NCBI GenBank assembly: GCA_031277235.1
Contig: JAITMT010000025.1
Span: forward strand, 1 to 13,290
Direction: 5' to 3'
DNA: 13,290 nucleotides
Source: Tannerella sp.
GTDB lineage: Bacteria > Bacteroidota > Bacteroidia > Bacteroidales > Tannerellaceae
Position 1 is the stretch's first letter. Every line of letters begins with the position of its first letter. The notes beneath the pieces were generated by a model. That model saw only the letters and a program-made list of their open reading frames with translations. It had not been told where the DNA came from and made no database searches. Position numbers and translations under genes: made by a program. Shown here piece by piece: positions 6,307 to 11,947 of the stretch.

Positions 6307-6566
6307 TTGTCTGAAAACAATAACTTTAGCGTAAAGGTCGGGTATTTTTGTGGTGGCTAACCGTGCGGGCAATCGAACAGTGACCCCGTTTGCAAAGTGA
6401 CCGGTGTTACTTGCCTGACAGCAGGCCTAAGAACACAAACTTGGGTTAATGTGTTGCCTAAAAAAGAGGGATACCAAACTCGCAGGGGAAAATCGCATTC
6501 ATAAGGCGATACTGTGAAACCGCGCTCTTTATAATAGTATTTATAGGGGAAAGATACAAAAATGCA
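6304..6566 (+). other. Intergenic stretch, no gene recognised
   Basis: About 260 bases between the broken transposase and the DUF2442 remnant. One frame stays open for about 50 codons (from CCGTGCGGGC, near 6361) but has no start and no family resemblance; a minus-strand frame also has no recognisable content. It may be the lost 3' end of the IS110 element or other eroded DNA. The only repetition seen is AGTGACC occurring twice within the first half. Confidence 0.5.
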
Positions 6567-6727
6567 ATGAAAACAGTCAATAATCTTTGGTTCAAAGATG
6601 AGCGGATTTTCATAGAAACCGTTCATGGAGAAGTACTCAGTCAGCCAATGCGGTTTTTTCCGCACTTGCGACGGAGGACTTGTTTTTTGAAGCAAGCGTC
6701 GCATCCAATTCCAACCATCAAAAATAA
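6567..6727 (+). pseudogene. DUF2442-family remnant with internal deletion
   Basis: MKTVNNLWFKDERIFIETVH followed by GEVLSQPMRFFPHLRR fits the start of DUF2442 proteins (a strand, then an xG-x-x-x-x-x-P-x-x-x-FPxL motif). After LRR the frame loses resemblance, but the +2 frame reads TEDLFFEASVASNSNHQK and stops at TAA (6725-6727), which resembles the end of the family (...DEDxxFE...). The middle, usually with a GxxHW-type motif, is missing. This indicates a deletion with frame change. DUF2442 genes often occur beside DUF4160 genes, none of which is seen here. The role of the family is unclear. Confidence 0.6.
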
Positions 6728-6751
6728 TTTCTGTAATTCAAAAAAATATAT

Positions 6752-6759
6752 TATTTTTG
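6752..6759 (+). promoter_or_regulatory. -7 box TATTTTTG for the GH140 gene
   Basis: TATTTTTG matches TAnnTTTG; transcription would begin near 6766, about 43 bases before the ATG. The -33 region has only TTTCTG near 6728-6733, an imperfect match. Confidence 0.5.
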
Positions 6760-6808
6760 CGCCGGATTGAATTGCAAAAAGTATGTAACCCAATAAAATA
6801 TTACAATC

Positions 6809-8269
6809 ATGAAATTAACATTCTTTTTAAACATCTTACTGTTGATTTTTCCCTTTCAGGGCGTCGTTGCCCAGTGGAAAGGGAAGCCTGCCGATTTCTC
6901 GCACGGGAAATTGCAGGTCTCCGCCAACAAACGTTTTTTGCAACACGCCGATGGAACGCCGTTTTTTTACCTGGGTGACACGGGCTGGGAACTGTTTCAT
7001 CGCCTTGATCGCGAAGATGCGGACAGGTATCTTGCCGACAGGGCAAGCAAGGGTTTTACCGTGATACAGGCGGTTGCCCTGGCTGAATTTGACGGGCATA
7101 TTGCCGCGAACGCCTACGGATTTTTGCCGCTCGAAGATTACGACCCGGCGCGTCCAGCTGTGAAGGACGGAGCGGACAATGACTACTGGGATCATGTGGA
7201 TTATGTTGTGAATAAAGCCAATGAACTGGGCATGTATATCGGTCTCCTGCCCACGTGGGGGCGTTACTGGCACGAAGGGGCGGGCGTAAAGGACAATCAG
7301 CCGCTTTTCAACGCGGAGAATGCCGGGAAATACGGCGAGTTTCTGGGCGCCCGTTACAAAGATAGGGAAATCATCTGGATTCTGGGCGGCGACCGTCATG
7401 TGGAAAACGACGCTCAAAAGGAAATCATCCGGGCAATGGCGCGCGGGTTGAAAAAGGGTGACGGCGGAGCGCATCTGATTACGTTCCATCCGACGGGAGG
7501 ACGCGGTTCGTCGGAGTATTTTCACACGGACGACTGGCTCGATTTCAACATGCGTCAAAACGGTCACAACACCGACTACACGGGCGTTTACAGCAAAACG
7601 GCTGACGATTACGCGCTGCAACCTGTCAAACCGGTTATTGACGGCGAGCCGCTGTATGAAGACCATCCGGCGTCGTTCAATGCCGCCAAACTGGGACATT
7701 CCATCTCTGCCGACGTCAGGCGTCCGCTGTACTGGGACCTGTTCAGCGGCGCTTTCGGGCACACCTACGGACATCATTCCGTCTGGCAAATGTACGACCC
7801 CGCCAAAAACCGGCAACCCATCAACAATCCGCTGCTGACGTGGCAGGAAGCCATCAATCAGCCGGGCGCGATACAGATGATGTATGGTCGGTTGCTGATG
7901 GAATCGCGTCCTTTCCTGACCCGAATCCCCGATCCGACCATCATCGTTACGGGCAAAGTACCTACGGCAATGCCGGGCGAAGGGCGTTACCGTTTTGTCG
8001 CTACCCGCGACGAGGCAGGTACGTATGCGATGGTTTACGTTCCCGTGGGACGCGACTTTTCGGTGCGCACCGACGTCATCAAGGGCGATAAAATAACTGC
8101 CTGGTGGTACAATCCGCGCAACGGCAAGGCAACGAAAATCGGCACGTTCGCCAACGACCGCAAGGAACGCGCCTTCACCCCGCCGGACAAGGGCGAAATG
8201 ATTGACTGGGTGCTGGTGCTGGATGATGCGGCTATGAAATATTCGGCGCCGGGAACGCGGTACAAGTAA
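6809..8269 (+). CDS. Secreted GH140-type glycosidase (apiosidase-like)
   Basis: Predicted exported glycoside hydrolase of family GH140 (DUF4038), whose studied Bacteroides member acts on apiose linkages of the pectin rhamnogalacturonan-II. The protein has 486 residues. A signal peptide, MKLTFFLNILLLIFPFQGVVA, precedes QWKG. The catalytic barrel starts with KRFLQHADGTPFFYLGDTGW (41-60) and includes FTVIQAVALAEFDG, GLLPTWGRYW, IIWILGGDRH with D195 and VIDGEPLYEDHP with E280; these acids sit where the family's catalytic pair lies. Residues about 375-480 form the small C-terminal domain often labelled collagen-binding-like (FVATRDEAGTYAMVYVPVG, ITAWWYNPRNG). It is complete and looks functional. 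No SusC/SusD pair or other pectin enzyme is nearby. The last 380 bases are duplicated at 9285-9664. Confidence 0.9.
   Translation: MKLTFFLNILLLIFPFQGVVAQWKGKPADFSHGKLQVSANKRFLQHADGTPFFYLGDTGWELFHRLDREDADRYLADRASKGFTVIQAVALAEFDGHIAANAYGFLPLEDYDPARPAVKDGADNDYWDHVDYVVNKANELGMYIGLLPTWGRYWHEGAGVKDNQPLFNAENAGKYGEFLGARYKDREIIWILGGDRHVENDAQKEIIRAMARGLKKGDGGAHLITFHPTGGRGSSEYFHTDDWLDFNMRQNGHNTDYTGVYSKTADDYALQPVKPVIDGEPLYEDHPASFNAAKLGHSISADVRRPLYWDLFSGAFGHTYGHHSVWQMYDPAKNRQPINNPLLTWQEAINQPGAIQMMYGRLLMESRPFLTRIPDPTIIVTGKVPTAMPGEGRYRFVATRDEAGTYAMVYVPVGRDFSVRTDVIKGDKITAWWYNPRNGKATKIGTFANDRKERAFTPPDKGEMIDWVLVLDDAAMKYSAPGTRYK
7883..8262 (+). repeat. 380-bp direct repeat, copy 1 (3' end of the GH140 gene)
   Basis: This stretch is matched colinearly without gaps by 9285-9664, offset 1402. 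By eye there are about 17 mismatches, near 95% identity. The match begins at TATGGTCGG and ends at GGTA just before the stop. The lipoprotein protease gene lies between the copies. Confidence 0.95.
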
Positions 8270-8280
8270 AAATGGGACAA

Positions 8281-9123
8281 ATGAAAAATCTCATCTATAC
8301 GGGTTTGATGATATTGGCATTCCTTTCATGCAACAATAGACAAAATAATGCTACGGGAAATGTCATCAATGAGGCTATCGATACCATTTTAAGTTTTGAC
8401 TATAGAACTCCTGTTAATGTATCACCAGGTGGATTTTTAGTTTTTGAGGGAACAATAAACGACAGTATTCAACTGGATATTCTTTTTGACACAGGTTGCG
8501 CTTACAGGGAAATTTTAGTTTCGGACAGTCTGAAAAATATATTGAATGCAGACAGTGGCAGTGTGCAAATTGAAAAATATAAAAAGGAAATGGGTATCCA
8601 ACATGTGGATTTTCCGGCTTTCTATAATATGTTTGGAAAGAATACCGCTGTCGTCGGGTGGACGTTTTTTGAAAATAAAATTATTGCAATCTCTTATCAA
8701 AACAGACATGTCAAAATATTGGACAAGACAGACCCCAATCCGGATAGCATCAAGGTTAATAGGCGTCAGTATAGGGATGGCGTTTACCTCACAATACCTG
8801 TAAAATTCCATATTCAGGGAAAGGTGATTGTGAAAGAAGTGATTCTTGATACCGGTTTCAACGGTACTTTTATGGTACCTTATGATTGGGCGGAACAAAA
8901 TCACATAAAAACAGAAAGTATCGTTCATTCGTTATCCTCGAATCTCATGCAATATTTCGTTTCTTCCGATTCCGTAACCATCGGTAATTTGAATCAATAT
9001 GATGTTCCCGTACATTTTGCTAAAGTATCTTTTGCAGGTCTAATAGGTAACGCAGTATTGGAAAAGTATGATATTATGTTGGATTTAAAGAATTATTATT
9101 TGTATTTGAAACCTGATAAATGA
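8281..9123 (+). CDS. Lipoprotein aspartic protease, retropepsin-like with two DTG motifs
   Basis: Predicted membrane-anchored aspartyl protease, 280 residues from the ATG at 8281. An ATG at 8272 adds only MGQ and is possible, but MKNLIYTGLMILAFLSCNN is a better type II signal peptide with Cys17 as lipidation site. No acidic export signal follows the Cys, so a periplasm-facing location is likely. Two active-site motifs are present: ILFDTGCA (DTG at 70-72) and VILDTGFNG (DTG at 190-192), each followed by a hydrophobic lobe; the second lobe ends GLIGNAVLEKYDIMLDLK. Two DTG lobes in one chain suggest a single-chain active site rather than a homodimer. It is visibly more AT-rich than the GH140 gene and sits between the 380-bp repeats. 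Substrate unknown. Confidence 0.85.
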   Translation: MKNLIYTGLMILAFLSCNNRQNNATGNVINEAIDTILSFDYRTPVNVSPGGFLVFEGTINDSIQLDILFDTGCAYREILVSDSLKNILNADSGSVQIEKYKKEMGIQHVDFPAFYNMFGKNTAVVGWTFFENKIIAISYQNRHVKILDKTDPNPDSIKVNRRQYRDGVYLTIPVKFHIQGKVIVKEVILDTGFNGTFMVPYDWAEQNHIKTESIVHSLSSNLMQYFVSSDSVTIGNLNQYDVPVHFAKVSFAGLIGNAVLEKYDIMLDLKNYYLYLKPDK

Positions 9124-9284
9124 CAATAACCATGAAACGCTTTATGGCTTTATAACGCTTTATGGCTTCCGCAGGTAACGCTTCGCTCACCTACGGATAT
9201 GAAAATCGCACCCGTCTCGGCAGAGAATCCGTAGCGCCCCTACGAAACAAACCCCAACCGCGAAGCGGTCATATATTTATAAAC
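9124..9284 (+). repeat. Intergenic repeat-and-hairpin cluster
   Basis: No credible gene. AACGCTTTATGGCTT occurs at 9136-9150 and 9154-9168. CCGCAGGT (9169-9176) can pair with ACCTACGG (9189-9196). CGTAG-CGCCC-CTACG spans 9230-9244. ACCGC-GAA-GCGGT spans 9257-9269, followed by AT-rich ATATATTTATAA. The chain of small palindromes resembles REP-like intergenic elements in Bacteroidetes genomes, but I cannot confirm other copies from this window. An open frame from 9162 crosses it only by chance. Confidence 0.6.
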
Positions 9285-9665
9285 TATGGTCGGCTACTGA
9301 TGGAATCGCGTCCTTTCCTGACCCGAATCCCCGACCCGACCGTCATCGTTACGGGCAAAGTACCTACGGCAATGCCGGGCGAAGGGCGTTACCGTTTTGT
9401 CACCACCCGCGACGAGGCAGGTACGTATGCGATGGTTTATGCTCCCGTGGGACGCGGGTTTTCGGTGCGCACCGACGTCATCAAGGGCGATAAAATAACT
9501 GCCTGGTGGTACAATCCGCGCAATGGCAAGGCAACGAAAATCGGCACATTCGCCAACGACCGGAAAGAACGCGCCTTCACCCCGCCGGACAGGGGCGAAA
9601 TGATTGACTGGGTGCTGGTGCTGGATGATGCGGCTAAGAAATATCCGGCGCCGGGAACGCGGTAG
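9285..9665 (+). pseudogene. Duplicated 3' fragment of the GH140 gene
   Basis: Second copy of the C-terminal domain of the enzyme at 6809, 127 codons, ending in TAG at 9663-9665. Relative to the first copy it has seven amino-acid changes, by parent numbering I378V, A398T, V411A, D416G, K461R, M476K and S479P, and no internal stop. It lacks signal peptide, barrel and catalytic residues. An ATG at 9162 is in frame, but the added 41 residues come from the intergenic repeat cluster, so a real secreted protein is unlikely. The intact frame suggests a recent copy. Confidence 0.85.
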
Positions 9666-9687
9666 GGGACATTGGAGGCGTGAATGT

Positions 9688-9758
9688 ATGAGCGTGTGAA
9701 CGAAATTATTTTCCCGTTCACACGTTCTTCTTTTTGTCCGTTCATACGAAACGCTCAT
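9688..9758 (+). repeat. Nested inverted repeats, possible terminator
   Basis: CGTGTGAACG (9693-9702) pairs perfectly with CGTTCACACG (9715-9724), followed by a T-rich stretch, so it could end transcription. A near copy, CGTTCATACG (9739-9748), could compete for the same arm. ATGAGCGT (9688-9695) pairs with ACGCTCAT (9751-9758) and could enclose the whole structure. Confidence 0.6.
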
Positions 9759-9832
9759 TGTTAATTTTCCACAAAAATAATATATTTTCGTTAAAGTGAA
9801 AGGATTTGTACCGCCGCTATTGAAATTTTCAC

Positions 9833-9840
9833 TATTTTTG
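9833..9840 (+). promoter_or_regulatory. -7 box TATTTTTG before the yqeY-like gene
   Basis: TATTTTTG matches TAnnTTTG, with transcription expected near 9847, 25 bases before the ATG. TTTG at 9805-9808 is 24 bases away, longer than the usual 19-21 spacer. It probably drives the genes from 9872 onward. Confidence 0.55.
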
Positions 9841-9871
9841 CCCGAAAAATTTTATAAATAACAGATGAATC

Positions 9872-10321
9872 ATGAATTTATTTGACCAAATTAGCAACGA
9901 CATCAAGACTGCGATGTTGGCGAAGGACAAAGTGAGGCTCGAGGCGCTTCGCAACGTGAAGAAATTTTTTCTGGAGGCAAAAACGGCTCCGGGCGCAAAC
10001 GACACGCTGTCAGACGAAGACGCATTGAAAATCATTCAAAAATTAGTGAAACAGGGCAAAGATTCGGCGCAGATTTATGCCGGACAAAACCGTTCCGACC
10101 TTGCCGACGCGGAGTTGGAGCAGGTGCGCGCCATGGAAACTTACCTGCCGCAACAGTTGTCGCCCGAAGAACTCGAAGCCGAATTGCAGAAAATCATCGC
10201 CGAAACCGGCGCTTCGGGCATGAAGGACATGGGTAAAGTGATGGGCGCCGCCACCAAAGCCCTGTCGGGCAAAGCCGAAGGACGCGCCATTTCGGACATG
10301 GTAAAAAAGTTGCTTGCCTGA
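9872..10321 (+). CDS. yqeY: GatB/YqeY domain protein
   Basis: YqeY-like protein of 149 residues, normal length for the stand-alone family. It resembles the tail domain of GatB, the tRNA-dependent amidotransferase subunit; the role of the stand-alone protein is not settled, though tRNA-related work is suspected. Typical segments are IKTAMLAKDKVRLEALRNVK (11-30), KLVKQGKDSAQIYAGQNR, ELEQVRAMETYLPQQLS and GASGMKDMGKVMGAATKALSGKAEG. A -7 box lies 32 bases upstream. The nitroreductase gene follows after 18 bases, so they may share a transcript. Confidence 0.92.
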   Translation: MNLFDQISNDIKTAMLAKDKVRLEALRNVKKFFLEAKTAPGANDTLSDEDALKIIQKLVKQGKDSAQIYAGQNRSDLADAELEQVRAMETYLPQQLSPEELEAELQKIIAETGASGMKDMGKVMGAATKALSGKAEGRAISDMVKKLLA

Positions 10322-10339
10322 AAAAATTATTTTACGGAA

Positions 10340-10936
10340 ATGAAAAGCACAAATAATATATTAATAATCAGCATATTGCTATTGACGCTGTTTTCCTGCA
10401 AAGAGGAAAAGCTACTTGCCGAAACGGTTGTCAATCAGACTTTACAAACAATTCTCGGACGGAAAAGCATACGGGAATTTACGGAAAAAGAGATTACGAA
10501 CGATGTTTTGAACGATTTGCTGAAGGCGGGTATGGCGGCTCCGTCGTCCCGCGACCGCCGTCCGTGGCATTTTATCGTGCTGACAGACAAGGAGATCATG
10601 AAAAGTCTGGCTTCGCAATTGAAAAATGTTTCGTACATGGACAGGGCGAACAAGGTGATTATTGTGCTGGGAGACAGTCTGTTAAACGATAACTGCTGGG
10701 AATTGGACTGTTCGGCGGCTTCGCAAAACATTTTGATTGCCGCCGAATCCATGGGCCTGGGCGCCACGTGGACAGCCGTTTTTCCTTACGAAGACCGCAC
10801 GGACGTCGTGAAAAAAGCCTTTGAATTGCCGGACAACATTCATCCTTTCGCGATTATTCCGCTGGGCTACCCGCTTGCCGAAACAGCTCCGAAAAACAAG
10901 TTTGACGAACAAAGAATACATCAAAACCGGTGGTAA
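10340..10936 (+). CDS. Nitroreductase-family lipoprotein
   Basis: Predicted FMN-dependent oxidoreductase of the nitroreductase family, 198 residues. The fold is shown by RKSIREFTEKEI (41-52), AAPSSRDRRPWHFIVL (67-81), a central CSAASQNILIAAESMGLGAT and FAIIPLGYP (170-178). The family is mostly cytoplasmic, but this protein starts with MKSTNNILIISILLLTLFSC, a type II signal with Cys20, followed by KEE. An acidic-plus-Lys motif after the lipid Cys acts as a surface export signal in some Bacteroidetes lipoproteins, so outer-surface display is possible but unproven. Its TAA is directly followed by the ATG of the ABC ATPase gene, which suggests translational coupling. Electron donor and substrate are unknown. 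Confidence 0.88.
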   Translation: MKSTNNILIISILLLTLFSCKEEKLLAETVVNQTLQTILGRKSIREFTEKEITNDVLNDLLKAGMAAPSSRDRRPWHFIVLTDKEIMKSLASQLKNVSYMDRANKVIIVLGDSLLNDNCWELDCSAASQNILIAAESMGLGATWTAVFPYEDRTDVVKKAFELPDNIHPFAIIPLGYPLAETAPKNKFDEQRIHQNRW

Positions 10937-11830
10937 ATGAGCATCTCGATACGAAATCTGAATAAACGGTACCCGAACGGAAATCACGCGCTGAAAGATA
11001 TCAACATGGAGATTCCGAGCGGAATGTTCGGTTTGCTGGGACCCAACGGGGCGGGTAAATCAACGCTGATGCGCATACTCGTAGCCCTGATGGAGCCTAC
11101 GACGGGCGAGATTGACGTGTTCGGCTACAACTTGATGAAACAGCGCAGGGAAGTGCGCCAAATTCTCGGCTACCTGCCACAGGATTTCCGCTTTTTTGCC
11201 AAATACAAAACTTACGAATTTCTGGATTACGCGGCGCGGCTGTCGGGGATGAACAACGGCAAACAGCGGCGCGAAGCGGTGGATAAAATGCTGGAAAGCG
11301 TCGGTCTGTTCGACGTTCGCGAGCGGTATGCGGGTAAACTGTCGGGCGGTATGAAACGGCGGCTGGGCATTGCGCAGGCGTTGATTCACAATCCGAAAGT
11401 GATTATCGTGGACGAGCCGACCACGGGACTTGATCCCGAAGAACGCATCCGTTTCCGAAATCTGCTCGGCGAAGTGAGCAAACAGAATGTAACAATCATA
11501 TTATCAACGCATATCGTGGGAGATATTTCGAGCAGTTGCAACTGCATGGCGTTGATGAACAAGGGCGAAGTGGCGTTTTACGGCGCTCCGCAAGACATGT
11601 TGAAAGAAGCCGAAGGCAAAGTGTGGCGCATCCGCATCGGCGGCGACGTTTTGCCCGAAATTGACAGGAAATATCCTGTTATATCAACGATACCCGAAGG
11701 TACGGGCTGGGAGGTGCAGGTGATCGCCGACGAAATTGCGGACTACGACGCCGAGCCTTACCCGCCGAACCTTGAGCACGCTTACGTTTATTATATGGAG
11801 AAGAAGTTGAATCGGTGGACGAATGATTAG
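10937..11830 (+). CDS. ABC transporter ATP-binding protein
   Basis: Cytoplasmic ATPase subunit of an ABC-2 type exporter, 297 residues. Motifs in order: Walker A GPNGAGKST (35-43), Q-loop LPQDF (80-84), signature LSGGM (135-139), Walker B VIIVDEPTTGLDP (155-167) and H-loop STHI (190-193). The C-terminal part from about 225 is the extension common in ABC-2 ATPases. It begins with no gap after the nitroreductase stop. The membrane protein from 11948 is its likely partner, separated by 117 bases of repeats. Confidence 0.93.
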   Translation: MSISIRNLNKRYPNGNHALKDINMEIPSGMFGLLGPNGAGKSTLMRILVALMEPTTGEIDVFGYNLMKQRREVRQILGYLPQDFRFFAKYKTYEFLDYAARLSGMNNGKQRREAVDKMLESVGLFDVRERYAGKLSGGMKRRLGIAQALIHNPKVIIVDEPTTGLDPEERIRFRNLLGEVSKQNVTIILSTHIVGDISSSCNCMALMNKGEVAFYGAPQDMLKEAEGKVWRIRIGGDVLPEIDRKYPVISTIPEGTGWEVQVIADEIADYDAEPYPPNLEHAYVYYMEKKLNRWTND

Positions 11831-11947
11831 GCGAGAGGCGAAGGCAAAGGCGTTAGGCGGAGGCGAGAGGTTTATAATTTTCAAATCTTCTAATTTTCTA
11901 ATTTTCGAATCTTCTAATTTTCTAATTTTCAAATAAAAAATTAACTT
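11831..11947 (+). repeat. Repeat-rich spacer within the ABC operon
   Basis: Two parts. 11830-11870 is purine-rich with GGCGAGAGG at 11830-11838 and 11862-11870 and TTAGGCG twice. 11884-11930 contains two exact copies of a 23-base AT-rich unit (11884-11906 and 11908-11930), each built from TCTAATTTTC repeats. No promoter, terminator or gene is evident. It separates genes that normally lie close together. Confidence 0.85.

Noticed and set aside
6357..6704. Minus-strand frame of 115 codons between the two pseudogenes
   Set aside because: No family resemblance, no -7 box, and it overlaps the DUF2442 remnant on the other strand.
6836..7816. Long minus-strand open frame of 326 codons inside the GH140 gene
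   Set aside because: It is antisense to clearly conserved GH140 coding sequence and has no recognisable motifs; long shadow frames are common in GC-richer genes.
9162..9665. A complete 167-codon gene at the second GH140 fragment
   Set aside because: The first 41 codons derive from the palindromic intergenic cluster, with no signal peptide; only the duplicated domain is real.
11884..11930. CRISPR-like array
   Set aside because: Only two AT-rich units separated by one base and no distinct spacers; this is a simple tandem repeat.
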